A DNA stretch of 64,000 nt from Streptomyces sp. NBC_00286. GTDB taxonomy: Bacteria > Actinomycetota > Actinomycetes > Streptomycetales > Streptomycetaceae. Positions 46,108 through 54,736 of the stretch are shown one piece after another. The position numbers were made by a program, and so were the translations under genes. The notes under the pieces were generated by a model. That model made no database searches. It saw only the letters and a list, made by a program, of their open reading frames with translations, and was not told the origin of the DNA. Positions within the stretch are counted from its first letter, which is position 1; every line of letters starts with the position of its first letter. The DNA lies in NCBI RefSeq assembly GCF_036173125.1, contig NZ_CP108054.1, forward strand, positions 5,394,001 to 5,458,000. The letters are read 5' to 3'.

Positions 46108-46129
46108 GGGGGCTTGCGGCAAGGCCCCC
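46108..46129 (+). promoter_or_regulatory. Rifamycin-associated element (RAE) upstream of the glycosyltransferase gene
   Basis: GGGGCTTGCGGCAAGGCCCC with extra flanking G and C, identical to the element before rox. Same surroundings: GGCAAGGAG...CTCCTTGCC dyad (46058-46085), CACTCTCAAC, TATAGC before it, and CCCGTCGT with CCGCAGAATTGCCC after it. It ends 70 bases before the start codon. Confidence 0.93.
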
Positions 46130-46199
46130 GTCGTGCCGCAGAATTGCCCGCCTAAGGCCAGGAATATGGCCAGGACCAGCGAAAACGGGGAGTCGCGAA

Positions 46200-47417
46200 G
46201 TGCGTGTGCTGTTGTCGACGTATGGGTCGCGCGGAGATGTCCAGCCGATGGCGGGACTCGCGGCGCGGTTACGAGAACTCGGCGCCGAGGTGCTTGTGTG
46301 CGCGCCGGCGGACGAGGAGTTCGCGAAGTTGCTGGCTGGTGTCGGCGTAGAGCTGTTGCCCTTCGGCCCGTCGGCGCGTGCGCTGACGAAGGCGGCGCCG
46401 TCGCTGCCCCCGGAGGGCCTGCCCCGGCGCGCGGCCGAGGTGATCGCCGGACTGTTCGACGTGGTCCTCCCGGCGGCCGAGGGCTGTGACGCGCTGGTGT
46501 CGACCGGCATGATGCCGGCCGCGGCGGGCGCGCGATCGGTGGCCGAGAAACTCGGCATCCCCTCCGTGTCCGTGACCTTCCAGCAGGTCACCCTGCCCTC
46601 GCCGCACCGCCCGCCGCTGGCGTATCCCGGTCGTCCGCTCCCGCCGGAGGTGACCGACAACCGGGCACTGTGGGACCTGGACGCCCAGAACATCAACGCG
46701 CTGTTCGGTGAGGCGCTCAACACCAACCGGGCGTCGATCGGCCTGCCCCCGGTGGACAACGTCCGCGACTATGTCATCGGCGACCAGCCGTGGCTGGCTA
46801 CGGACCCGGTCCTCGACCCGTGGCAGAAGACGCCGGGCCTGGACGTCGTACAGACCGGAGCGTGGATCCTGCCGGACGAACGCCCGCTTCCGGCCGACCT
46901 GTTGGCGTTCCTGGAAGCGGGCGAATCGCCGGTGTACGTGGGCTTCGGCAGCATGCCCCTGCACGGTTCGGCGGACGCCGCCCAGGTGGCCGTCGAGGCG
47001 GTCCGCGCGCAGGGCCGCCGCGTACTCGTCTCCCGCGGCTGGGCCGACCTGGGCCTGATCGACGACCAAGACGACTGCTTCGCCGTCGGCGAGGTCAATC
47101 ACCAGGTGCTGTTCGGCCGGGTGGCCGCGGTCGTGCACCATGGAGGCGCGGGCACCACGACGACGGCCGCGCGGGCAGGCGCGCCGCAGGTGGTGGTACC
47201 CCAGCTCGCTGACCAGCCGTACTGGGCGGGCCGGGTGGCCGAGCTGGGCATCGGCGCGGCTCACGACGGTCCGACTCCGACCTTCGAGTCCCTGTCCGCC
47301 GCGCTCACCACGGCCCTGACCCCCGAGACCCGCGCACAAGCGACCGCCGTGGCCGGCACGGTCCGCACCGACGGCGCGACGGTCGCGGCGAAGCTGCTGC
47401 TCGAAGCGGTCGGCTGA
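46200..47417 (+). CDS. rgt: Rifampin glycosyltransferase (Rgt type)
   Basis: 405 residues; GTG 46200 with GGGGAG upstream. GT1 macrolide-type fold: N-terminal RVLLSTYGSRGDVQPMAGL, middle VYVGFGSMP, and C-terminal nucleotide-sugar motif AAVVHHGGAGTTTTAARAGAPQ with VVPQLADQPYWAGRV. Together with the RAE promoter, this matches the Rgt enzymes that glucosylate the ansa hydroxyl of rifampin. The RAE is what separates it from generic macrolide glycosyltransferases. Followed on the same strand by helR. Confidence 0.88.
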   Translation: MRVLLSTYGSRGDVQPMAGLAARLRELGAEVLVCAPADEEFAKLLAGVGVELLPFGPSARALTKAAPSLPPEGLPRRAAEVIAGLFDVVLPAAEGCDALVSTGMMPAAAGARSVAEKLGIPSVSVTFQQVTLPSPHRPPLAYPGRPLPPEVTDNRALWDLDAQNINALFGEALNTNRASIGLPPVDNVRDYVIGDQPWLATDPVLDPWQKTPGLDVVQTGAWILPDERPLPADLLAFLEAGESPVYVGFGSMPLHGSADAAQVAVEAVRAQGRRVLVSRGWADLGLIDDQDDCFAVGEVNHQVLFGRVAAVVHHGGAGTTTTAARAGAPQVVVPQLADQPYWAGRVAELGIGAAHDGPTPTFESLSAALTTALTPETRAQATAVAGTVRTDGATVAAKLLLEAVG

Positions 47418-47482
47418 GCAGGGCCCGGATCGACCGTCCCGCGTGAACAGCGCGGGCCGGTCGATCCAGGCCCGAGAACGAG

Positions 47483-47650
47483 AACACGAGAACCGGAACT
47501 CAAGAACCGGAGCACGAGAACCGGAACACGAGAACCGGAACACGAGAACCGGAACACGAGAACCGGAACACGAGAACCGGAACACGAGAACCGGAACACG
47601 AGAACCGGAACACGAGAACCGGAACACGAGAACCGGAACACGAGAACCCG
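47483..47650. repeat. 14-bp tandem repeat, 12 copies
   Basis: Unit AACACGAGAACCGG, 12 uninterrupted copies (copies 2, 3 and 12 carry changes), in the rgt-helR spacer. The unit is unspaced and so is not CRISPR. Period 14 does not keep a reading frame, so it is not a coding repeat. It could affect helR translation or mRNA folding. Confidence 0.95.
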
Positions 47651-47736
47651 CACGCACAGGTGCGTACGTCACACCGCTCCAAAACGTCTTCCCGCGCGCA
47701 ACGGTCGCCAGCGACCCCAGATCGGAGCCCTTCGCC

Positions 47737-49998
47737 GTGAACCCCCTGACCACCAGCGCGTTCGACCTCCCCGAAAACCTCTCCTCCAAGGCCGACCCCA
47801 AGCTGATCGCCGCCGACGAGCGGCACTTCGCGGCCATCGCCGAGTGCCTCGAGCAGACGATCGCCGAGGTGTCCGACCAACTAGACGCCGAGCGCAGGGC
47901 GCCCGGCGGAACCGGCCGGCAGGCGATGGACCGCGACACGGAGATCCACCGGCTGACCGCCCGCCTGCGCACACTGCGCCGCTTCGGCCTGGACCTGTGC
48001 CTCGGCCACATGATCGCCGACGACGACTCCGAACCCGTATACGTCGGACGACTCGGCCTCACGGACAGCACGGGCCGTCGGCTACTGGTCGACTGGCGCT
48101 CCCCGGCGGCCGAGCCCTTCTTCGGCGCCACCCACGCCAACCCCATGGGCCTGACGAGCCGTCGCAGGTACCGCTGGACCCGCCCCCACTCTCGGCTTCG
48201 CTCGAGCGGGGGGACCCCCATCCGGATCAGCGACTACTGGGACGAGGTGTTCACCGCCGACGGGCTGGAACGGCATGCCGCACTCGACGACCAGTCCGCC
48301 TTCATCGCCAGCCTGGGCACCAACCGGTCGCCGCGTATGCGCGACGTGCTCGGCACCATCCAGGCCGACCAGGACGCCATCATCCGCGCCGGATCGCGCG
48401 GCGCTCTCGTCGTGGACGGCGGTCCGGGTACGGGCAAGACGGTCGTCGCCCTGCACCGTTCCGCCTACCTCCTCTACTCCGACCCCCGCCTCGGACACCG
48501 CCGCGGCGGGGTGCTGTTCGTCGGCCCGCACCGGCCGTACCTGGATTACGTCGCCGATGTCCTCCCCAGCCTGGGAGAGGAGGGCGTACAGACCTGCACC
48601 CTGCGGGACCTCGTCGACGAGGGAGCCGCGGCGGCGGTCGAGGCCGACCCGGACGTGGCCCGGCTGAAGTCGTCCGCGGACCTGGTGAAGGCGATCGAGA
48701 CGGCCGTACGGTTCTACGAGGAGCCGCCCGCCAAGGGCATGACCGTCACGACCCACTGGTCCGATGTCTGGCTCAGCGCCGACGACTGGACCGAAGCGTT
48801 CGAAGCAGCGGAACCCGGCACTCCGCACAACGATGGGCGCGCCCAGGTCTGGGACGAACTGCTCACGATCCTCGCGGACAAGCACGACGCCGAGGAGGCC
48901 CCGCCCGCCCTGCTCCGGAAGTCGCTGAACCAGAACCGGGAACTGCTTGCGGCCTTCAGCCACGCCTGGCCACTGCTCGAAGCGGCCGACCTCGTCGGAG
49001 ACCTTTGGTCGGTCCCCGCCTACCTCCGCAAATGCGCCCCCTGGCTGACCCCTGACGAGGTCAAGAAGCTGCAGCGCAAGGAGGCTCCCCAGGCCTGGAC
49101 GGTGTCCGACCTGCCCCTCCTGGACGCGGCCCGGCAGCGGCTCGGCGACCCGAAGACGGCCCGGCGCAAGCGCCGGCACCAGGCCATCCTCGCCGCCCAG
49201 CGCGAGCGCATGGAGCAGGTCGTCGACAACCTGATCGGGGCCGTGGCCAATTCCGGCGCCGACGGCGACGAGGGCATCGGCCTGGTGAGGATGCTGAGCG
49301 GCGAGGACGCGAAGGTCAGCCTGGTCGACGAGTCCGAACTGCCCACCCCCGACCCGGACTTGCTCGCCGGCCCGTTCGCCCACATCGTCGTCGACGAGGC
49401 CCAGGAACTGACCGACGCCGAATGGCAGATGCTGCTCCTCCGCTGCCCGTCCCGCAGCTTCACGATCGTCGGCGACCGCGCCCAGGCCCGGCACGGCTTC
49501 ACGGAGTCATGGCAGGAACGGCTGGCGCGCATCGGCTTCGACCGCATCAACCAGGCGTCCCTGAGCATCAACTACCGCACACCGGAAGAGATCATGGCGG
49601 AGGCCGAGCCGGTCATCCGCGCCGCCCTCCCCGACGCCAACGTCCCGATCTCCATCCGCAGCGGCGGCGTCCCCGTCGTCCACGGAACCGTTTCGGCTCT
49701 GGACTCGATCCTCGACGACTGGCTCGCCACACACGCGGACGGGACCGCCTGCGTCATCGCCGCCCCCACATCCCGTACGACATCCGGATCCCGTACGGCA
49801 TCTCCGGCGACGCCCCGATTCCGTACGACGTCATCCCGTGTCCGCTCCCTGACCCCGGAGCTCTCGAAGGGACTCGAGTTCGACTTGGTGGTCCTGATCG
49901 ACCCGGAGAATTTCGGCGAAGGCATCGAAGGAGCCGTCGATCACTACGTCGCGATGACCCGGGCGACCCAGCAACTCGTCATCCTCACGACCACCTGA
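47737..49998 (+). CDS. helR: HelR-type RNA polymerase-protecting motor ATPase
   Basis: 753 residues. GTG 47737 is chosen because GGAG lies nine bases upstream; further upstream the frame runs through the 14-bp repeats. UvrD/HelD-like SF1 architecture: helical N-terminal arm (~15-75), Walker A GGPGTGKT near 228, Walker B VVDEAQELTD near 553, GDRAQARHGF, and C-terminal ELSKGLEFDLVVL with YVAMTRATQQL. HelR removes rifamycin-blocked RNA polymerase from DNA and shields the enzyme. Two in-frame insertions look foreign: HSRLRSSGGTP near residue 150 (DNA 48186-48220, a recurrent Streptomyces sequence) and a Ser/Thr/Arg stretch near 680-700 (49770-49830). Confidence 0.88.
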   Translation: MNPLTTSAFDLPENLSSKADPKLIAADERHFAAIAECLEQTIAEVSDQLDAERRAPGGTGRQAMDRDTEIHRLTARLRTLRRFGLDLCLGHMIADDDSEPVYVGRLGLTDSTGRRLLVDWRSPAAEPFFGATHANPMGLTSRRRYRWTRPHSRLRSSGGTPIRISDYWDEVFTADGLERHAALDDQSAFIASLGTNRSPRMRDVLGTIQADQDAIIRAGSRGALVVDGGPGTGKTVVALHRSAYLLYSDPRLGHRRGGVLFVGPHRPYLDYVADVLPSLGEEGVQTCTLRDLVDEGAAAAVEADPDVARLKSSADLVKAIETAVRFYEEPPAKGMTVTTHWSDVWLSADDWTEAFEAAEPGTPHNDGRAQVWDELLTILADKHDAEEAPPALLRKSLNQNRELLAAFSHAWPLLEAADLVGDLWSVPAYLRKCAPWLTPDEVKKLQRKEAPQAWTVSDLPLLDAARQRLGDPKTARRKRRHQAILAAQRERMEQVVDNLIGAVANSGADGDEGIGLVRMLSGEDAKVSLVDESELPTPDPDLLAGPFAHIVVDEAQELTDAEWQMLLLRCPSRSFTIVGDRAQARHGFTESWQERLARIGFDRINQASLSINYRTPEEIMAEAEPVIRAALPDANVPISIRSGGVPVVHGTVSALDSILDDWLATHADGTACVIAAPTSRTTSGSRTASPATPRFRTTSSRVRSLTPELSKGLEFDLVVLIDPENFGEGIEGAVDHYVAMTRATQQLVILTTT

Positions 49999-50016
49999 CG
50001 CCGACACCGCCATCGC

Positions 50017-50535
50017 TTACGAACACTGCTGACTCGACGACCGCCGCCGCCACGGCAGGTCGTCCGACGCGGCCTTCCCCCCGTCCCCCTGAAGCGCCGC
50101 CGCAACCCCCGTGAAGATCTCCTCCAACTGCCCCACCTGCTCCTCGGTGAGGTGCTCGAACAACGCCGTGCGCACCATCTCGACATGCCCCGGCGCCGCC
50201 CGCTCCAGCACCGCCATCCCCTCGTCGGTCAGGACCGCGAGGCTCCCGCGCTTGTCCATCTGGCAGTCTTCGCGGCGTACGAGACCGTCCTTCTCCAGGC
50301 GGGTCACGGCGTACGTCAGCCGGCTGCGGGTGATCTTCAACGCCTGGGCGAGATCCGTCATCCGCAGAGTGCGCTGCGGAGTCTCGGAGAGGGCGGACAG
50401 GATCGTGTAGTACAGGTGCGGCATACCGGCCTCCTGTTGGAGCTGCCGGTCGAGCGCGTCCTCCAGGAGGTAGGAGGCGGCGATGTACGCGCGCCAGGCG
50501 CGTTGCTCCTCGGGGGTGAGCCAGCGGGTCGTCAT
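50017..50535 (-). CDS. MarR-family regulator
   Basis: 172 residues from ATG 50535 (the longer frame to 50574 covers the operator). LYYTILSALSETPQRTLRMTDLA, SRSRLTYAVTRLEKDGLVRRE style recognition helix (ITRSRLTYAVTRL), wing REDCQMDKRGSLAVLTDEG. Divergent from the RibD-like gene. The palindrome between them (50554-50568) suggests it controls both. Confidence 0.9.
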   Translation of the reverse strand: MTTRWLTPEEQRAWRAYIAASYLLEDALDRQLQQEAGMPHLYYTILSALSETPQRTLRMTDLAQALKITRSRLTYAVTRLEKDGLVRREDCQMDKRGSLAVLTDEGMAVLERAAPGHVEMVRTALFEHLTEEQVGQLEEIFTGVAAALQGDGGKAASDDLPWRRRSSSQQCS

Positions 50536-50553
50536 GCCACCATTGTAGGTACT

Positions 50554-50568
50554 GTTTAAAAATTGAAC
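50554..50568. promoter_or_regulatory. Probable MarR operator
   Basis: GTTTAAAAATTGAAC, an imperfect dyad in a conspicuously AT-rich spot 18 bases upstream of the marR-like start and 35 bases before the divergent gene. Confidence 0.6.
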
Positions 50569-50603
50569 CACCATCGGTCCAGTGCGAGCGGAGAGTACGC
50601 CCC

Positions 50604-51749
50604 ATGCCCCACCCCTACGTCCTGTTGTCCGCGGCCGTCTCCCTCGACGGCTACCTGGACGACACCGGCCCCGAACGGCTGCGGCTCTCCGGCCCGGCCG
50701 ACTTCGACCGGGTCGACGAGGTGCGGGCCCACTCCGACGCGATCCTGGTCGGCGCGGGCACCCTGCGCGCCGACAACCCCCGCCTCCTGGTCAACTCCGC
50801 CGAACGGCGCGCGGCCAGGGTCGCGGACGGCCGCCCGGAGTACCCGCTGAAGGTCACCGTCAGCGGCCGCGGAGACCTGGACCCGGCCCTCAACTTCTGG
50901 TCCACGGGCGGCGAGAAGGTCGTGTACACGACGGACCAGGGCGCCACGAAAGCCAACGCGGCCCTCCGCGGCCTCGGCGTCGACGTCGTCCCCGTAGGCC
51001 CGGAGCTCGACTGGCCGGCCGTACTCGAGCATCTTCACGACGTACGAGGCGTACGGCGGCTCATGGTCGAAGGCGGCGGGCGCGTGCATACGCAGCTGCT
51101 CCAGGAGGGCCTCGCGGACGAGCTGCAGCTCGCGCTCGCGCCCCTCCTCGTCGGGCAGCCGGACGCGCCCCGGATGTTCGGACCCGGCGGCTACCCGGGC
51201 GGGGTCCGCAACCGCATGCGGCTCGTGGAAACCCGGCCGGTGGGCGATGTGGTGCTCATGCGCTACGTGCCCACGGCGCCCGGCGCGGGCGGGCTGGCCT
51301 CCGCCGCCGACCGGCACTGGCTGGAGGTCGCCTGCGAGCTCGCCGCCCAGTGCCCGCCCTCACGGACCGCGTTCAGCGTCGGCGCGGTCGTCGTCGCGGC
51401 GGACGGTACGGAACTGGCCCGCGGGTACTCCCGCGAGTCCGACGAGGTCTCGCACGCCGAGGAGGCCGCGCTCGCGAAGCTCGACCCGGCCGACCCGCGC
51501 CTGCCCACCGCCACCGTCTACAGCAGCCTGGAACCCTGCGCCCGCCGCGCCTCCCGGCCCGCCCCCTGCGCCCGGCTGATCCTCGACGCGGGAGTACGCC
51601 GCGTGGTCACCGCCTGGCGCGAGCCGGACACGTTCGTCCGGTCCGCCGACGGCAGCGGACTGCTGGCCGCCGAGGGCGCCGAGGTCGTCGTACTCCCGGA
51701 ATACGCGGAACGGGCCGCCGAGCCCAACCGCCATCTGCTCGGCCAGTGA
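50604..51749 (+). CDS. RibD-like protein with reversed domain order
   Basis: 381 residues. Residues ~1-225 form a RibD C-type (DHFR-like) reductase: LSAAVSLDGYLDD, DAILVGAGTLRADNPRL, RLMVEGGGRVHTQLL. Residues ~235-375 form a zinc deaminase: FSVGAVVVAADGTELARGYS, HAEEAAL (H-A-E), and the Cys pair in EPCARR...PAPCARL. In ordinary RibD the deaminase comes first. The Cys spacing is also shorter than in most RibD. It may catalyse the same two riboflavin steps or act on a related pyrimidine or antibiotic. Adjacent MarR suggests inducible control. Confidence 0.85.
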   Translation: MPHPYVLLSAAVSLDGYLDDTGPERLRLSGPADFDRVDEVRAHSDAILVGAGTLRADNPRLLVNSAERRAARVADGRPEYPLKVTVSGRGDLDPALNFWSTGGEKVVYTTDQGATKANAALRGLGVDVVPVGPELDWPAVLEHLHDVRGVRRLMVEGGGRVHTQLLQEGLADELQLALAPLLVGQPDAPRMFGPGGYPGGVRNRMRLVETRPVGDVVLMRYVPTAPGAGGLASAADRHWLEVACELAAQCPPSRTAFSVGAVVVAADGTELARGYSRESDEVSHAEEAALAKLDPADPRLPTATVYSSLEPCARRASRPAPCARLILDAGVRRVVTAWREPDTFVRSADGSGLLAAEGAEVVVLPEYAERAAEPNRHLLGQ

Positions 51750-51829
51750 CCGGGAGGGATCGGTTGAGGGCAGGCGGCGAAAACCCGTGTGCAGAGCGTC
51801 CCGCGGATGGCGTACACTGGTCCTACCGA

Positions 51830-51903
51830 CGCGGGGTGGAGCAGCTCGGTAGCTCGCTGGGCTCATAACCCAGAGGTCGCAGGTTCAAATCCTGTCCCCG
51901 CTA
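51830..51903 (+). tRNA. tRNA-Met, initiator (CAT)
   Basis: Unpaired first position (C1 against T), acceptor GCGGGG with CCCCGC, anticodon stem with three G-C pairs (GGGCTCATAACCC), the initiator signature. T-loop GGTTCAAATCC. Confidence 0.95.
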
Positions 51904-51908
51904 CTGAA

Positions 51909-51946
51909 CACTCAGGGCCGGAACCTACGGGTTCCGGCCCTGAGTG
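51909..51946 (+). terminator. 17-bp perfect stem-loop after the tRNA
   Basis: CACTCAGGGCCGGAACC (51909-51925), TACG loop, perfect complement to 51946, then CTTT. Confidence 0.9.
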
Positions 51947-52057
51947 CTTTCCGGGGTTCCCGCCGGTCCTGTCCCGATGGCTACGCTCACCCACTCGGCC
52001 CGCACAGGTCGCCCCCCGACCACCCGCCGGGAACCCTGGACGGAGCGCGGTGACGCG

Positions 52058-53176
52058 GTGAAGGGCAGGAGACCAGTGGCGGGGCCCGGAGAAGTGGAGA
52101 CTGGCGGACGGAGCGTCGCGTACCTCCGCACCCTCGTCCAGGCCCTCCCGGTGCTGCTGATCATCGCGGGGGTCTGCTACGACCTCCTCACCCCTCCTCC
52201 CTTCACCGCGGTGCCCTTCTTCACGGTCGCTCCGCTCATCGCCGCGCCCCTCTCCACCTTCGCCAACACGCTGCGCACCGGAGTCGTGTCCGTCGCCGCC
52301 CTCTCCCTGCTGCACATCAGGGGCGACTTCGACGCGGGCGCCGCCACCGAGGTGGCCACCGCGGCCGCCGTCGCCGTGCTGGCGCTCGCCATCAACCGCC
52401 TCGTACGCCGCAGTGACCAACGTCTCGCCTCTGCCCGCGAGATCGCGGAGGCGGCCCAGCGCGCCGTACTGCCCGAACCGGCCGAACGGATCGGCGGGCT
52501 CGACATCGCGGCGCGGTACGAGGCGGCTCAGGCGGACGCGTTCATCGGGGGCGATCTGTACGCCGTGCAGGACACCCCGCACGGCGTACGGCTCATCGTC
52601 GGCGACGTACGCGGGAAGGGCATGGGCGCGGTGGCGGCCGTGGCCGTGCTCATCGGGGCCTTCCGGGAGGCCGCCGAGCAGGAGGCGACCCTGGAGGCGG
52701 TGGCGCAGCGGCTGGAGCGGGCGTTGGTGCGCGAGGCCGCCCGGCGCGGCGGCCTCGAGGCGTTCGAGGGCTTCACCACCGCCGTACTGGCCGAGATCCC
52801 GCACGCCGACGCCGTCGTACGCCTCGTCCACCGCGGCCACCCGGGACCGCTCCTGCTCTACGGCGACGGCTCGCTGGACACGCTGAAGGACGAGGACCCC
52901 GCACTGCCGCTCGGGATGGGCGAGTTGGGCCCGTGGCCCGACCGGGCGCAGGAGGTCCCGTTCCCCGGCGGAGCCACCCTGCTCTTCTACACGGACGGGG
53001 TGACCGAGGCCCGGGACCGGCACGGCGTCTTCTTCGACCCGGCGGACAGACTCGCGGGCCGGACCTTCCACGGACCCCGGGCGCTGCTCGCCACGCTCGT
53101 GGAGGAAGTCGTACGGCACACGGGAGTCGGCGGCGCGACGGACGACATGGCGCTGCTGGCGGTCCGGAGACCGTGA
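52058..53176 (+). CDS. Membrane-bound PP2C (RsbU/SpoIIE-type) phosphatase
   Basis: 372 residues from GTG 52058; ATG 51977 is possible but lies just behind the terminator. Three to four hydrophobic segments (~25-125) anchor a PP2C domain: AAQRAVLPEPAERIGGLDIAA, GGDLYAVQDTPHGVRLIVGD, VRGKGMGA, LLFYTDGVTEARD and TDDMALLAV carry the metal-binding Asp residues. Such proteins dephosphorylate anti-sigma-factor antagonists and so control sigma factors. No partner anti-sigma gene lies nearby. Confidence 0.9.
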   Translation: MKGRRPVAGPGEVETGGRSVAYLRTLVQALPVLLIIAGVCYDLLTPPPFTAVPFFTVAPLIAAPLSTFANTLRTGVVSVAALSLLHIRGDFDAGAATEVATAAAVAVLALAINRLVRRSDQRLASAREIAEAAQRAVLPEPAERIGGLDIAARYEAAQADAFIGGDLYAVQDTPHGVRLIVGDVRGKGMGAVAAVAVLIGAFREAAEQEATLEAVAQRLERALVREAARRGGLEAFEGFTTAVLAEIPHADAVVRLVHRGHPGPLLLYGDGSLDTLKDEDPALPLGMGELGPWPDRAQEVPFPGGATLLFYTDGVTEARDRHGVFFDPADRLAGRTFHGPRALLATLVEEVVRHTGVGGATDDMALLAVRRP

Positions 53177-53464
53177 GGCCGACGCGTGAGGCGGACGCGT
53201 GATGCCGGAGGCGGCCTCGTATCACCTTCCGTAGTCGGACGAACCCACTCCGCATAACAACTGAAACATTGTCAACAGCAGTCACAGCAGTGAATTGGAG
53301 CTGAGTCACGATCAACTCGCCCGATTCATCCCACTGATGACCTGAAAGTCCAGGCCAAGACTGCCAACGAATCTCCAGAACAGCTTGGAATCCAGGGCCT
53401 GCCTCTATTAACGTTCGATAACGCAGCGCGGTCGTCCCAGCCGACACAAGAGTCGGCTCCGTGC
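53177..53464. promoter_or_regulatory. Promoter region of the riboswitch-controlled peptidase
   Basis: Relatively AT-rich (53240-53430) for this window and without an open frame. Probably holds the promoter for the c-di-AMP riboswitch transcript. I do not assign exact boxes. Confidence 0.4.
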
Positions 53465-53613
53465 GCACGCGCCGAATCCTGCAAAGGAACCGGGGAACCA
53501 CCAACTTGGGGTGAATCGGGCGTCGTTCCCGGTGGAGACACCGTGAGCAACGCACGTAGGAGACCTTCCTGCTCCGAACCCGTCAGCTAACCCGGTAGGC
53601 GGAAGGAAGGAAA
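53465..53613 (+). ncRNA. ydaO/yuaA c-di-AMP riboswitch
   Basis: Recognised from the conserved blocks CGCCGAATCCTGC, AAGGAACCGGGGAACCACC, TTGGGGTGAATCGGGC, then after a variable stem GACCTTCCTGCTCCGAACC, CGTCAGCTAACCCGGTAGGC and GGAAGGAAGG. It ends right before the ribosome-binding site AAAGGAG of the M23 peptidase gene. In Streptomyces this class sits before wall hydrolases and shuts expression when c-di-AMP is high. Ends are approximate. Confidence 0.92.
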
Positions 53614-53626
53614 GGAGTGCGCCTAC

Positions 53627-54640
53627 GTGGCGTCCAACCGGCCTGCCCCCCAGACTTCGTTCGCGCCGAATGAGGAACCTGACACATTCGGCTACGGCAA
53701 ACGCCAGGACGAGGAGACCTGGGAGGAGTGGAACCCCTCTGAGGATTCCCTCAAGCCCGTACGCGGCAGGCACCGCGTCGGCAAGCAGCGCGGCGGAGGC
53801 CTCGCACGCAGCTCCACGGTTCTGGGCGTCGGCGTCATCGCCGCCGTCAGCGCGGGCGGCATGGCCAGCGCGAACACCGGCAAGCCGCCGGTCTCGATCA
53901 CTCTGCCCGACCTTCCGCTGATCTCGGGCGACACCGACGAAGAGCCCGGTTCCACGACTCCGCTCACCCACGCCGGTCTGAGCGCCGCGGACGCCGAGCA
54001 GGGCAACTCCGACGCCGGCGAGGCCCTTCGCGCCCGCATCATCCTCCAGGCCGAGCGCCAGCAGGACCAGGTCGACCAGGAGGCCAGGCAGGCCGCGGCG
54101 ACCGCAGCCGCGAAGAAGGCCGCCGAGCAGGCCGCCAAGGAGCGCCAAGAGGCCAAGGCCAAGGCCGAAGCCGCCAAGGAGAAGGCGGCGGAGGAGGCCC
54201 GGCAGAAGGCTGAGGCGGAGCGCCTCGCCGAGCTCGCCAAGAGCTTCGCGCTGCCGACGTCCTCGTACACCATCACCTCGACCTTCGGGCAGTCCGGCGC
54301 GCTGTGGTCCTCCGGCACCCACACCGGCCTGGACTTCGCCGCTCCCTCGGGTACGCCGCTCAAGGCCGTCCACAGCGGCACCATCACCGAGGCCGGCTGG
54401 AACGGTTCGTACGGCTACCTCACGAAGCTCAAGCTCGACGACGGCACGGAGGTCTGGTACGCCCACCAGTCCTCGATCAGCGTCAGCGTCGGCCAGAAGG
54501 TCAGCACGGGCGAGGTCATCGGCCGCGTCGGCGCGACCGGCAATGTCACCGGGGCGCACCTCCACATGGAGGTCAAGACGGCGGGCGGCGACGGGATCGA
54601 CCCGATGGCCTGGCTGCGGAGCAAGGGGCTCAACCCGTAA
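53627..54640 (+). CDS. M23-family cell wall peptidase
   Basis: 337 residues from GTG 53627. Cytoplasmic-looking basic head, hydrophobic segment near 63-83 (SSTVLGVGVIAAVSAGGMASA), acidic spacer, Ala/Lys/Glu coiled coil near 125-205, then a C-terminal LytM domain (~210-335): HTGLDFAAPSGTP (H and D of the zinc site), HSGTITEAGWNGSYG, WYAHQSS, and HLHMEV. Cleaves peptidoglycan cross-bridges outside the membrane. Expression is gated by the upstream c-di-AMP riboswitch, linking wall remodelling to turgor or development. Confidence 0.92.
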   Translation: MASNRPAPQTSFAPNEEPDTFGYGKRQDEETWEEWNPSEDSLKPVRGRHRVGKQRGGGLARSSTVLGVGVIAAVSAGGMASANTGKPPVSITLPDLPLISGDTDEEPGSTTPLTHAGLSAADAEQGNSDAGEALRARIILQAERQQDQVDQEARQAAATAAAKKAAEQAAKERQEAKAKAEAAKEKAAEEARQKAEAERLAELAKSFALPTSSYTITSTFGQSGALWSSGTHTGLDFAAPSGTPLKAVHSGTITEAGWNGSYGYLTKLKLDDGTEVWYAHQSSISVSVGQKVSTGEVIGRVGATGNVTGAHLHMEVKTAGGDGIDPMAWLRSKGLNP

Positions 54641-54656
54641 GTCCCGCAAGGTCTTT

Positions 54657-54693
54657 GACGCCATCCGCTTTCGGACGAGAAGCGGGTGGCGTC
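54657..54693 (+). terminator. Stem-loop after the M23 gene
   Basis: GACGCCATCCGCTT (54657-54670) pairs with AAGCGGGTGGCGTC (54680-54693), one G-U pair, followed by TTGGTTTT. Confidence 0.85.
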
Positions 54694-54736
54694 TTGGTTT
54701 TCGCTTGGTTTCGCCTGGTTCCGGGCTAGCTCCGGG

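Noticed and set aside
47483..47650. CRISPR-like array
   Set aside because: Repeats are directly adjacent with no unique spacers, and no cas genes are present.
47443..47736. Upstream extension of helR through the minisatellite
   Set aside because: The period of 14 happens to stay open; the GTG at 47737 has a ribosome-binding site and fits the family N-terminus.
46269..48221. 650-codon minus-strand frame across rgt and the 14-bp repeats
   Set aside because: Antisense of rgt and helR; the repeated SCSGSRVPV string is just the minisatellite.
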